From Chara braunii (taxonomy: Eukaryota > Streptophyta > Charophyceae > Charales > Characeae), in the NCBI GenBank assembly GCA_003427395.1, contig BFEA01000024.1, positions 2,097,959-2,161,958 on the forward strand: a DNA stretch of 64,000 nt, read 5' to 3'. Shown here in pieces: positions 34,419-45,372 of this stretch. Positions within the stretch are counted from its first letter, which is position 1. The number at the start of each line of letters is the position of its first letter. The position numbers and the translations under genes are program-made. Under the pieces are notes generated by a model. It saw nothing but the letters and a program-made list of their open reading frames with translations. It made no database searches and was not told where the DNA came from.

Positions 34419-35174
34419 GCGAGCATCTGGGTCCTCGGCAGGCCTATGGGGCCCCTGTTGCATAAGTGCCCGCCCTAAGTGAAGGCGGGCCTAACAAATC
34501 TCAAGAGGCCCTCGGCTGTCAATTTCATATTTGGGGTCCAGACAGTTGTGACGCGCCAGTTGGTTGAGGAAAACACAGGCCGAACAGCAAGGACATTCCA
34601 CGGCCTCCAGGGAATTTCCGAAAGAGCAGGCCTTGGGCGAGAATCGCAGCCTCATACACAGACAGTTGGGAGGCCCAACTGAATGAGGCCCAGTAGCTGC
34701 ATCAGAGGCGCAGCATCCTGGGGCCTACGGCTTGGATGTACAGTGAGGTGCAGGGGTGGTCTTCGGGTGTGCAGAGGGAACACGTGGGTGTAGACAAGGG
34801 AGAGAGAGAAGGATGATGATGATGATGATGATGTGAGGGCACATACCTGGTGTTGGCGAAGGTCTGCTACGGGCGACATCTTCAAGTACTTCGTTGGCTG
34901 CTGACGTCAACAGTTGCATTGTCAATTAGTAGGCTAGTAGTAGCTGTGTAGGGAGTAGGCTGGGCGCCGAGCGCCAAGTAGGGAGAAGAGCCTGGATACA
35001 TATGTTGGTGGAGGCGAGAGCAAGCTCTCATTGACATTGGTTTTCAGTGTTACGATTCACCATTCGTGTCATATTGGTGCAATGTTGCTTTCTGAACAGT
35101 GTGATACGCTCTGGCTTTCAGTGTGATTGTACAATCTGAATATTGTCATCTCGTTGTTGCTCATTTTCCTTGCA
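34419..35174 (+). repeat. 3' LTR (LTR-C) of the gypsy element
   Basis: It starts TGCGAG just after the polypurine tract and ends CCTTGCA. It has lost about 245 bp relative to the 5' LTR. Confidence 0.93.
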
Positions 35175-35416
35175 GATTGAACATTGTATTATTATTTCTT
35201 GTGTGAATAAGAGAGGAGGATATAAGGAGGAGGAGAATGAACGAAGATGAAGAGCATTCTCATTGGTCTATGCTGGTGTACATCATCTTCTTCCTTTCTT
35301 TCTACTTCTTCTTCTAACCCTCTCTCCCCTCTCAAGTTCATTTACTTCTTTTTGCAAGTGGACAGCATTGTACTATCTGATGAATGTGTACCTCAAAATT
35401 GGCCAGGATCATAACA
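35175..35416 (+). mobile_element. split solo LTR-B, part 3
   Basis: It is the reverse complement of 14748-14990 and ends ggatcataaca before the direct repeat TCCATG. No primer site follows, which supports a solo LTR. Confidence 0.85.
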
Positions 35417-35985
35417 TCCATGAAAATCTCGAATTTCTTGGGGCCAGTCACCTGTGGATATATCTCAAGACTTTTTTTTAAAGGGCGACAGTCTTGAGAT
35501 ATATCCACAGGGGACCGGCCCTGGGTAATTCGAGATTGTTATGGAAGTTATTATTGTAGATTATATGTCATGATCATGACTTGTTAAGCTTCCTTATTGA
35601 GCTTATGTTGTGACAGGTATGTTGAGAGTTTTTTTTGCCTCTGGAAATATCGTGAAATTGAGGGTCTCAACCCTGATAAGCATCGTAATTATGAAGGTCA
35701 ACTATGATGATTCTGACTAAGAACTCAACCTGAGAGCTCTTTTTATTGGATGTGTATTGGGTGTGTCCCGACCGGCCGTAGCAGGACCTGAGCAGCCACT
35801 TCCACTTGGCCCGATGCTCCCGTACTGCAACGGGTTACAGGGCGGCACAACTCGCCCCAGCGAGTTACCAGTGTTGACTGGCCGTGGCCACCAATCCTTC
35901 AGGCCACTGAAAGTGACGGCAACGGGAATAGAACCCAACACCTACGCAGTGCCGCTCAGGCACGAAACCTACTGAGCTAGCCGAC
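35417..35985. repeat. giant foldback palindrome, centre and right arm
   Basis: 35417-35472 pairs with 35490-35545 (56-bp imperfect arms; inner part GTGGATATATCTCAAGACT exact) around a 17-nt loop. The outer part 35546-35985 pairs with 19165-19555. Without the nested insertions this would be one palindrome with arms of about 450-500 bp. Confidence 0.9.
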
Positions 35986-35990
35986 AGGAC
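35920..35990 (-). repeat. tRNA-like head (pol III A and B boxes) at the outer end of the foldback
   Basis: Read on the minus strand, TAGCTCAGTAGG fits the A box (TRGCNNAGYNGG) and GGGTTCTATTCCC fits the B box (GGTTCRANTCC) with one change, at tRNA-like spacing. The matching left arm keeps the B box (19223-19235) but a degraded A box. Cloverleaf stems do not close, so this is tRNA-derived and not a working tRNA. Confidence 0.65.
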
Positions 35991-37560
35991 AGACTGCCGC
36001 CCGCCCTTTTAAAAACAAAAAACGAGAAAAAAGAAGATGGCCCCCCGCTGAAGCACTGGAGCCAGAACCCTTGGTAGGAAAGATGTGACATTCTTTGTTT
36101 TCTTGATCAGGGTGCAGCTATGCCCTTCGGTTTGACCAGATCTCTCTGGATAAGTTAATTGATGGGCCGTGCAAGATGCTTTACAAACAGAAAGCCCGTG
36201 AGGAGGGGACGTGAAGAAGCGGCAGTAGTGTCAAATGCTGTAGGGAGGGAGTAGTATTGTTAAGTGCTGTACCAAGATGCTTAAACCACCACCACCTTTT
36301 ATAGGCCAACTTCTGCCACAAATTTGTCCATCACCGCATTCTTTGGGTGCTCGTTCTCCTCGACCTCTTTGGCTGGCAGCACCAGCCAAAAGGAATAAAA
36401 AATGAGGGCCGCACCGGTTCATTTTCAATTTGGAGTGCAGCACAAATCCACCACAGCAAAGAGAGGCTCAATGGAAGTGGCGAGTTTAACACTGTTGAGG
36501 AAGTAATGTGGAATGTCAAAGGCATTGCAAACTGTTTTAAAGAGAGGCCTTGATGCTGTATCCGGGGGGGGGGGGGACAGGAAGGGGGGGGAGGGGGTAT
36601 GCCGTGGGCGACTTCGAGATACTTGACACACAAAACGGATAAGTGAAGCCTCAATAGGACAAGTGAGGGATATCGATCGCTAGCACAAGCTACCCAAGAT
36701 GCTTCTTCGAGTTCACCATTGTTTTACGAGATGAACCTGGTTTCGGTAAATCGAAGCATCTTTCGGAATTGCTCAACCCCCCAGACAATAGATAGCGAGT
36801 GATCGTACGCTGAGGTGCCTCTTGCCGGGTGGTGGATATGCTCACCTAGGTTTGAATTGAAAGAGGCAGACTATCCAATTAATTGGGGACAGGAGGCGAA
36901 ACGACATCTCGTTACAACACAGCCTTTAGGTAATACCGATGAAGTCCACCAATAAAGGTGGATCGCAGAGGATCCGTAGTACCCGCAATGTAGAGCTTTA
37001 CACATTTGGGACTCGGGCAGGCAAGTAGTCAAAAGATGATTTACATGCCAGGAAGGGGGGAAGGGCAATAGGGACAGGGTAACCTCAGGGTGAGCTGTTT
37101 GAAACTCTGCACTCTAGTAAAACCAAAGGGGAAGGTTGGAAGATGTGCCTTCACATGTGGGGTTGAAAAGTATCTGTCAAAAGGGTAGCAAGCTGTTCTA
37201 CACTCAATGAGGGGGAGAAGGAGGCTGTCAAGCTGGGTCACAGGGCATTTCACACAAGTGCGCGAGAGAGTGGGCGAAGTTGCAAGAAGAATGGTCAGTG
37301 ATAGGGTGTGTGTGCAGGGTATGGTCTGGTAGCATGAGACCACCAGTCCTACCGAACCAAAACAGATGAGCGACTGAGCCTAAATCAGACCGGTACCGAC
37401 CGGTGGGAATACTGCTTAGGTACACAAGTGCTGCCACACCTTTGAAAGAAGTTGCTGGACCAGAGGCCGGCAGCAGGTCCAGCAACTACACTGTAAGAAA
37501 GACACACGCGTTCCTAACTAATCGCCCGCGCCGCCTCTCTCTCTCTCTCTCTCTCTTTTT
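35990..37560. other. no gene recognised
   Basis: The stretch has a poly(G) run at about 36567-36602 and a few open frames without family motifs. Confidence 0.4.
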
Positions 37561-37568
37561 GCGGTCGG

Positions 37569-37805
37569 TTAGTGAGTGATCAATGTTAACAACAAACTGC
37601 AGTCATCGTGTCGCATACCGTAAAGGTGCAGACCAGAACAAGAACCGACCTCTCTCACATAGTACAAGATAGCGCAGCGGAAGGCTAATATACCAATGAT
37701 CAGACCAATCAATGTCGCAATGCAGACCAAACATACATCATCATCATTCCCTGGTGTGAGGCTGGTGCTCACACAGGAAGAGTGCACCAGTCCCCAACCA
37801 TACAC
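37569..37805 (-). CDS. small hypothetical membrane protein, left copy
   Basis: The ORF of 78 codons has one strong hydrophobic segment, VCLVCIATLIGLIIGILAF, long enough to span a membrane, preceded by acidic DDD. The other arm encodes a matching segment. Over about 33 shared codons about half of the differences are third-base or synonymous, and several others are V/I exchanges, which hints at past protein-level constraint. The family is unknown; a product of the repeat or chance preservation are both possible. Confidence 0.35.
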   Translation of the reverse strand: MYGWGLVHSSCVSTSLTPGNDDDVCLVCIATLIGLIIGILAFRCAILYYVREVGSCSGLHLYGMRHDDCSLLLTLITH

Positions 37806-38737
37806 AGATGAAGAAGAGGGGGGTTAGACGAAAAAGATGGGAAGATGGGAATGTCGTCAACACCAAGTCTTCGTTACAGGTCCCAAATAATCCCTCATCC
37901 AACATCTCAATCCCAACGTCGAGTCTGGATCCAAATGTCGTCAAGTCCCAAAGTCACCAATCTCTCTCTCTCTTAGTCTGCCGATACTAAGAAGTTGGGT
38001 AACGAGAGGGTGAGGGAGAGATGGTGGACTTAGAAGAGGAAGAAGAAGAACTCTCTATCTCTGTCACATGCTGCGCCTGCAACAGGCTGCACGGGCCATT
38101 TCCAGGCCCGTGACGTTTTCATGCCAAAAGCCTGAAAACAAGGGCCTACAGGCCCTGTCAAGACAACCCCTAGTTGAGCTTCAACGCCAGGGTCTGGCAC
38201 TATATAGGTAGTTCCTAGGTACTTCCCAGGCACTTCACGTGCAGCTCAGGAGGCAGGAGGTAGTCTTCAGGATTCGGCAGCAGCACTCTAGAGGAGCGCT
38301 GCAGTAGTAGTGGCAGTGTTAGCAGTAGTCTTCAGCGCTGGGCGCTAGAGTAGTGCTAGAGAGAGAGAGAGATTGGGTGGAGGCCAGGGAGACTTACCTA
38401 CAACGCCATTGCTCCAGCTTCGTCTTCGAGGTACCTGCAGCACAGCGCCATCTTCACAGGTTAGTACCTGGCACAGGAGAGAGAGAGAGTTCTTCTTCTT
38501 CCTCTTCTCAGTCCACCATCTCCTTCTCACCCTCTCGCTATCTGACTTCACTACATCAGCAGACTACGAGAGAGAGAGAGAGAGAGAGAGCTTGGTGACA
38601 TTTGGATCCAGACTCTACGTTGGACTTCAGACATTTTGAAGAGGGATTATTTGGGACTTGTAACGAGACTTGGTGTTGACGACTTTCCCATCTCCCCCTT
38701 CCTCTTCTTCATCTGATCCCCTCCTCTTCGTCTGTGT

Positions 38738-38926
38738 ATGTCTGGACCTGGCGCCTCCTTCCTGTGTATAGCCCCAGGCCCCTTCACACCTTGTGATGAG
38801 CATGATGTATGTTTGGGCTGCTTTGCAACATTGATTGGGCTAGTCATTGGTATTCTAGCATTCTGCTGCGCTGTCTTGCACTACGTGGTAGAGGTCAGTC
38901 TCGGTCATGTCAAGACTTGTATCTAA
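38738..38926 (+). CDS. small hypothetical membrane protein, right copy
   Basis: The 62-codon ORF carries VCLGCFATLIGLVIGILAF, aligned with the left copy, followed by CCAVLHYVVEV. The N-terminus differs between copies, so the true start is unsure. The product may instead be joined by splicing to an upstream exon: a donor-like AG|GTTAGTACC lies near 38459. Confidence 0.35.
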   Translation: MSGPGASFLCIAPGPFTPCDEHDVCLGCFATLIGLVIGILAFCCAVLHYVVEVSLGHVKTCI

Positions 38927-38949
38927 AGTCTTCTCTGCGCTATAAAGCA

Positions 38950-40270
38950 CCATTTTGTACATATCGGAATGCACATTGCTTGTTGAGATTCCACTTGCAC
39001 TGCATTGTCCATTCAGTCCTTTTTATCACATTGTGGATCCTCGGTTACTATGAACATCGCCCAACTGGGCATGTAACAGTTAGCCCCCAAATCTGACACG
39101 TGTGCGGGGACTAGCTAGCTGATTAGTCTTGATTGATTAATTAGAGCACACGAGTTAGCCCCCAAAATCACGATTTTGACCTCACGGCCGAAAATCGAAA
39201 TTTTTTTCTTTTCTTGGATTTGCAATGAACCCAGAATCTTGAATACAGTTGTCAACAATGCAAGTCCACATGAGTGTCAACCAGCTGATGATTATCAATA
39301 ATGATGTTCGTGTCCAGATACCCAAGAGAAGAGAAGACATACACAGACGAGGTAGATGAGAGGGAGGAAAGACTTGAGTGGGAAAGATAGAAACAATGCC
39401 CACTGCTTCTCCGGGCTCCCTCCACAATCACCACCTCAATAATCAATAATATGAACGAGTATCTGAAGTAACCTCAATGTGCCACGTGGCACGTCTAATC
39501 AGTCCCTCATCAATGCTGGAGCAATGTCGACATGAAGACAACCAGGTAGTATCCACGATCTCTCCACAGTCTTGATCTCCTCCTGAATGACAATAATCAG
39601 CACAGCAACACAAATCACATAGCTTCGCTTTATCGACCAGTAGTACACGTGGCAGCAGCCAAGTCAGCAACAGCGCATGGTAGCTGCCACGTCAGCATGC
39701 CAAGAAGACATGTGTAAGCCAGCCACCGGACCAGCAGCGCCTCGCCGTAGACACAATGCCAGCAGAGAGCCAGCGCTCAGCCAGCTTTGCAGTGTCGAGC
39801 CAGAGTCGCCGTCAACACGTGAAGACAGCATCGACGTAAGACAGGATGAATGTCAAAGCCAGGAAAGTCAGCGCTTATGTAGCATTGACTCGGGGTCTGG
39901 GCCCCGGGATGCTACCACCCTCAGCCGTCCAGATTTCGATGCAAACTAAGGCCCGAATTGGTCTGAAACCGAATTCTCTCCGGCCTGGATGCTTGTCTGG
40001 GTACCTGCGCACAACAAGTGAGTCTATCCAACCAAGGGCCTGGGTGCAGTACCTTTGACTCTATAGTTGACTTTGACCCTTGAATTTCATGTGTGCAGCG
40101 TTCGGTCACACAGCCAAACGTGACAAACTCGGGCCTGGGTGCGTCTTGGTCACACAGCCCAGCACAAACCAAGTCTGGTCTGCGTTGCCTGGGGCTGAGT
40201 TTTGGGCCCCATGCTACTTCTGAACAGGGTTACTGCATTCCTGCCGGCCCATTTTCGAGTTCCACCGCAG
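38950..40270. other. unassigned sequence; possible 3' LTR or leader of the minus-strand gypsy remnant
   Basis: gttagccccc occurs twice (about 39079 and 39144), but no LTR pair, primer site or coding motif could be fixed. Confidence 0.35.
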
Positions 40271-40276
40271 AAATAT

Positions 40277-41430
40277 TTAAGACTTTAACCCTTGTTCATA
40301 AGCAACGACAATATCAGGAGCAGTTTCAATTAGTTCTCGTTTACTAAACCATCTGTCCTCAGATGGTGCCTGAGACTTAAAACGTACCTTGAACTGCTTC
40401 TGAGGTCGTCCACGTCCTCCCGTAGAGAAGTAACCATGCTCTATGATTTTGTCTACCTCGTATCCGTCATCCATGTCTGGTGGAATCATAGAAGGTCTAT
40501 GTGGAAACTCATTTCCTTCTACATACGGTAACAATTTGGACGCGTGAAAGACGAGGTATGTTTTGAGATGACGGGGAATATCAATTCGATAAGACGGTCC
40601 CTCTGCATCCCCAATTACTTTGAGAACTTCCCAGGGTCCAAAATAGACAGGAAGCAATTTTTGGGACACATCTTCTTCTAATGAAAACTCTTTAGATTTT
40701 ACCCAAACCAGATCACCCTCTTTGAATGTAGACGGTCGACGGTGGCTGTTGGCTTGTTCAATCATCCGTAGTTGAGCATTCCTTAGATTATCTTTAACTT
40801 TCTGAATGTCCTCCTAGAACAGTATTGCATATTCTCGGGTCCCTGGGGGCAACCTAAGGAACTGGTCCCGGTTTAGTACATCAATGGGACGTTTAGGTTT
40901 CCACCCTTTGTGAAGTGCATTCGGGGTTCGTCCAGTGGAAGTGTGGACACTGTTGTTATATGCACTAGCAATTTTGGGTAAGTTCTCGTCCCAATCAATC
41001 TGATCGGGTCTAACATACAAGCGCAAAAGTTGTTGGCACAGATTGTTCATCTGTTCAGTCTGGCCATTCGTTTCAGGATGCCTCCCTGACGACATGGTCA
41101 ACCGTGTGCCATAAGCTTCCATCAGCTTTTGCCATGGCAGATTTGTGAACACGACATCTCAATCAGACACAATGGATTTAGGAAACCCATACTCAGTGAG
41201 CCATCGCATCTAAAATTTTTGAATGACAAGTTCAGTACGCGCTTCTATTGGTAAGGGAACAAACATAGCGTATTTAGAGAAACGGTGCACAATTACCATC
41301 ACTTGACTATTACCATTGCGACTTTTAACCAGACTCATGAAGTCAATTGAGATAGACTCACCTGGTTCGCTTGGTATAGGTAATGGCTTAAGAAGTCCAC
41401 GGAGATTCTCATGCGATGGCTTGTTTCTCT
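40277..41430 (-). pseudogene. gypsy integrase remnant (core and chromo-like end)
   Basis: Read on the minus strand: SISIDFM (first catalytic Asp), SKYAMFVPLP, VSD-stop-DVVF (second Asp; the usual Arg codon is a TGA), NGQTEQMNNL (catalytic Glu) and NNSVHTSTGRTPNALHKGWK. After a stop near 40814 the frame resumes with VWVKSKEFSLEEDVSQKLLP, VFHASKLLPYVEG and GRGRPQKQFKVRF...DRWFSKREL, the integrase C-terminal and chromo-like region. It is related to the integrase at 33250-34370 but clearly divergent. RT, RNase H and gag are missing between here and the primer site at 42424-42436. Confidence 0.9.
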
Positions 41431-41824
41431 AACACACTCCTTAGGAATTATTTAACGTCGCAAACAGGACGACGTGATCAGCAAGTCCTCTCAAGATTTA
41501 GACAGCTTGTTGTGCAGCCCACAACTCGGATTTTGGGCCTACTGTGCCACACCGAGCAGCCCGCCAGTCTGTACCGGTCCTTGGGAGGGTTCGTGTCCTC
41601 CGGGTCAGTCAAGTCGTCAGACAAAGCCTTTAGCCCTACTCGGCCCGTGTGGGTTTGGTCAACAAAGCTCTACGACCACATACACAGAGTTCCTATCACG
41701 TAGACAGAAGAAACTCAATGCAGAAAGAAGAGAAAGACAGACTCAACAAGTACCATGGGGGGAGTACAAATCCATAGGGCGAGGGGATAGGCTGAAGGCT
41801 TGGCGAGAATATACCAACTCCAGC

Positions 41825-41974
41825 TTGGTCAAATTTGCGGTCAACAGCTCTGGTCAACGCCGGTCAAACCGTCGATCAACACCTTGGTCAACCTGGGTCA
41901 ACACTTTGGTCAATGCCAAAGTCCACGCCCAAGTCAACTTCGGTCAACCCCTTGGTCAACGCATTGGTCAACCC
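41825..41974 (-). promoter_or_regulatory. cluster of W-box-like TTGACY motifs
   Basis: Ten GGTCAA and one AGTCAA (TTGACC/TTGACT on the minus strand) fall in about 150 bp, at spacings of 10-20 bp. TTGACY is the core of the plant WRKY-factor W box. Whether it regulates the nearby element is inference. Confidence 0.6.
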
Positions 41975-42423
41975 TCAACTTAGCTATGGCTGCCGACATC
42001 TTCTCTTTCTCGCGCCCTCGCTTCTCTTTCTCCCTCCTTTCTTCTTCCTCACTTCTATCTCTTCACCCCGGCTATGTCGTCCTTCTTCTTCTTCTTCGTA
42101 GTCTCCCCTTTCTTCTTCCCCTTCGTCCCTCCTTCCCTTCGCCTTTCTTCCTCTCGATAACCCTGTGTCCGAGCTCCGCGGCTATGGCCGCCTTCTCTCT
42201 TGGTCCGCACAATCAATCTTGTATCGCTCCTCTCTCTCTCTCTCTCTCTCTCTCCCCTCCCCCCCCTCTTCGTCGTTGTCTTATATGCAGGTACGGAGCA
42301 CTTCACTCCGCAACAAAGCTATGGCGGATTTTTCTTCCTTCGGCGCACCTCAGCTATGGCGCCCACTGGCGCGCGTCTTCTTCCTGCCAACAACAATGAC
42401 GGCACGTGGGGTAACGGGAACCT

Positions 42424-42436
42424 GCTCCGATACCAA
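42424..42436 (-). promoter_or_regulatory. primer-binding site of the minus-strand element
   Basis: TTGGTATCGGAGC on the minus strand directly follows the LTR-A end ...GATTGCA. Confidence 0.88.
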
Positions 42437-43030
42437 TGCAATCAGACTCGCTTTCTTTTCCACTTCGCATACATGCATACAGATGGCAATTCACACTTGG
42501 CGTAGTGTGCCCACACAAAGCTAAGAGATATGGCAACCGAGAACACAATTCAGATGTAGACTGGCTTCAACAGGCTATGGCGCATCAGCGCCCGCACATC
42601 ACAACCCTCGTCACTTTGTCCAACACCATTGTTCACCCGTACTCACCCTGAATACACCCACGCGCCCTCACTCGCTATTCCACACACACACACACACACC
42701 ATCAACTACCTCTACTGACTATGGCTATGACCTCTCCCTTCAGCCCACTTCGTCTTCGGGCAACCTGCAGGCCAGCTTCGCACAAGACGTTGTGGCAGCG
42801 CTTCCGCATGGCTTACGCAGCGAATGAATGAATGCTGGACGCTGCCTCGTTGGTCTGCCCCTTCCCACCAGGCCCCCAGTGCACACAGTCCCACACGGTA
42901 CTTGCTTGACTGGTCTGCGACTGACTGGGACTTGTGCCGCTGACTGCACGGGGTTGCACTGCCAACTCAATGCAGCCGCACTGCCAACTCAGTGCCATTG
43001 GGCTCACCACTTGCCCACTTGTGAAAGGCC
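42437..43030 (-). mobile_element. LTR-A copy (5' LTR of the minus-strand gypsy remnant)
   Basis: It matches 13756-14360, ends in CA on the minus strand and abuts a primer site, so here it is a true 5' LTR. The outer boundary is approximate. Confidence 0.75.
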
Positions 43031-43139
43031 TTCCACTTTTCAGACCCCAAGTTCGGAGCTCAGGATCAGATGCCCAGGCCAAGAAAAGGACGAACTCGTC
43101 AAACTCAGAAAAGTCACAATCGGGTACCTTAGCAGTCTG

Positions 43140-43420
43140 GTCCAACAGGCACCCAGCAAACAGTCACGTCTCAGGGACAAGAGTCACGTTTCATAATAAA
43201 AGCCATTCAGAAGAGTCACATCCCACAAGTGAAAAGGCAGATTCACTAAGCAAGAGTCATGTCACGGTTCCTAATGAAAAGTCATATTGAAGAGACACAT
43301 CCCATGAGTATAGGTAGTATCACAGGCAAAAGTCGTGACCCACAGGCAAGAGACACTGTCCACAGTCAAAAGTCATGTTCACAAATGAAAAGTCATGACT
43401 CAAGGGCGCGCAGCAGCAGC
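43140..43420. repeat. degenerate short tandem repeat, AAAAGTCATGT units
   Basis: Phrases such as aaaagtcat, agagtcac and aagagaca recur every 20-30 bp. Related phrases occur in the LTR-A-like blocks (about 8070-8170). Confidence 0.7.
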
Positions 43421-43559
43421 AGTCCAATGGAAATTCGGGAAGGTTCCAGGGCTTGACACTCAGTAGCAGACAGGCCGTGGGGATGTGGTACCGGAACCAA
43501 ACAGGGCCCAAGAAACAGAGGCTGGCACGAGTTGAAGTGCAAACCGAGACTACAAAAGG

Positions 43560-44110
43560 ACTGACCAGCCTCACATTCGGTGAGATTGCTCATTCGCAAA
43601 GAGTGTGGAAGTGCTGGTGCACTTGTGCGCTAATGTGAAGGGCAGAGCGCTGAGGCCAGAGCACTGCGCTAAGTGAGGGAGAGAGAGGAAGATAGCGCTG
43701 GCAGAGGAAAGGCAGCCATAGCTGTGCCAGTGCAGGGTGTTAGTGTTAGTATCTAGAAGTAGTCTTCAGAGAGTTAGTAGGGTTGACAGTGGGTGTATTC
43801 AGAGTAGATCTTTGAGTAGAAGTTAGTATGAGTGTGTATGCATGTAGGGAGGAGATACAGCGAGGTCATAAGCTAGGGAGAAGACCAGCAAGGAGGGGTG
43901 ATACAACAGAGAGAGAAGAGCAGGGAGGAAAAAGATACTTACCTGAAAGTTTGTGCTGAATAGTGGTTACCTTTGACATGCACTGATGTGCGCTGGTGAC
44001 TTGGAACTCTTATTGCTCTTGTGTAACTCGTTGGAATTCTTGAGCTGTGCTATCTGGTCTTTATCTCTCTGGTTTTTCAGTGTGAACTTCGTGTGACCTC
44101 ATGCATGCAA
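43560..44110 (+). other. LTR-like sequence, unassigned
   Basis: Segments resemble LTR-A in inverse (ttcgcaaagagtgtggaag, gtatgcatgtaggga), and the right end resembles the tail of LTR-C at 63650-63700 (cttattgctc...ggaattc). A donor-like CAGGTAAGT lies on the minus strand near 43936. Confidence 0.35.
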
Positions 44111-44154
44111 GTGGTGTGAATGTGTGCTCTCATTGATGTTGAACTGGGAGGTTC

Positions 44155-45372
44155 GTTGCACTTGCCTCAGACTAAACGTAAGACACTTTCGAAAGGCCAC
44201 TTCCGGACCTTCCGGAAGTCTGCAGACTTCGTGCCCGGCTGCCCTGCAGCGCCCCACTGCACCTCTACGCACCCCGTCAGCGCCCTTGGCCGCAGCCCAG
44301 CATCAAGCAGTAGCGCAGCAGCACTTCCGCATTGCCTACGCAGGCCAGCATGCTCGCCTGGGCTGCCTCACTTCCTATATGGAAGTGGCAGCCTCCTGGA
44401 TGCTGCGTGTGGCCTAGCTGGAAGCTTCCAGTAGCTNNNNNNNNNNNNNNNNNNNNNNNNNNNNNNNNNNNNNNNNNNNNNNNNNNNNNNNNNNNNNNNN
44501 NNNNNNNNNNNNNNNNNNNNNNNNNNNNNNNNNNNNNNNNNNNNNNNNNNNNNNNNNNNNNNNNNNNNNNNNNNNNNNNNNNNNNNNNNNNNNNNNNNNN
44601 NNNNNNNNNNNNNNNNNNNNNNNNNNNNNNNNNNNNNNNNNNNNNNNNNNNNNNNNNNNNNNNNNNNNNNNNNNNNNNNNNNNNNNNNNNNNNNNNNNNN
44701 NNNNNNNNNNNNNNNNNNNNNNNNNNNNNNNNNNNNNNNNNNNNNNNNNNNNNNNNNNNNNNNNNNNNNNNNNNNNNNNNNNNNNNNNNNNNNNNNNNNN
44801 NNNNNNNNNNNNNNNNNNNNNNNNNNNNNNNNNNNNNNNNNNNNNNNNNNNNNNNNNNNNNTTCCTATATGGAAGTGGCAGCCTCCTGGATGCTGCGTGT
44901 GGCCTAGCTGGAAGCTTCCAGTAGCTTCTGGTTGGGCCTCAGTCCCTGCGCCCAGGTCCGAGGCTACAGTTGAGGTCCTGGGCCCTTTACAGTTGGGCAC
45001 GGCCTGAGTCTCCGGACTTGGGCTGTTTGCTGCATTCGTGCAGGGCCGCGGGGTAGGTGCGTCGACAGTACTGCTTTTGCATAAGCCGCTGGCCGCCTCA
45101 CAATGTATCGGCCCTGCTTTGTGTATATGTGCCCAGGCACAACTGTCAAGGCCTGGGCCAACTGTACGACGCAGCTTAGCGAAGCTCACGCGTCCAGTCA
45201 ACCAACTGACGTGCTGCAAGAGCCTGAATAACCACATATGAAAATGTCGAGTTTTTGGCCTCTGACGAATATTCAGGCCCGCCTTCACTTAGGGCGGGCA
45301 CTTGGCTTGATGGGGGCCTTTGCCCAGAACATGTGATGTCTGATAGGGCTCTGTGAGGGCTCGTTCCTCGCA
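44155..45372 (-). mobile_element. LTR-C copy, minus orientation, with assembly gap
   Basis: The outer end reads TGCGAGGAACGAGCCC on the minus strand, and the gcccgccttcacttagggcggg block and the ttcctatatggaagtggcag block are shared with 50064-51047. The inner end is not clear. Confidence 0.75.
44437..44861. other. assembly gap (N) with duplicated flanks
   Basis: The 65 bases before the gap (44372-44436) are identical to the 65 after it (44862-44926), which suggests an unmerged overlap. Confidence 0.95.

Larger units (their letters stand above)
26245..35174 (+). mobile_element. Ty3/gypsy LTR retrotransposon, near full length but inactive
   Basis: Two LTRs begin TGCGAG and end CCTTGCA (1001 and 756 bp). 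Also present are a primer site, a gag, a pol in the gypsy order protease-RT-RNase H-integrase, and a polypurine tract (aggaggagggga) before the 3' LTR. The flanks are catt and gatt, a likely 4-bp target duplication with one change; the solo LTR of the same family at 50064 has AGAG on both sides. Many stops and frameshifts make the copy non-autonomous. Confidence 0.93.
37569..38930. repeat. inverted repeat with a small membrane ORF in each arm
   Basis: 37569-38075 is the diverged reverse complement of about 38440-38930: aatgtcgcaatgcagacc versus the inverse of ggctgctttgcaacatt, the cgtcaacaccaagtct block, the ctggatccaaatgtc block, the CT/GA run and the gaagaagaagaactctc block. The loop of about 360 bp is not recognised. 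Confidence 0.85.

Noticed and set aside
44368-45288. 306-codon minus-strand open frame in the LTR-C copy
   Set aside because: Half of it is N, and the rest is LTR sequence with no motif.
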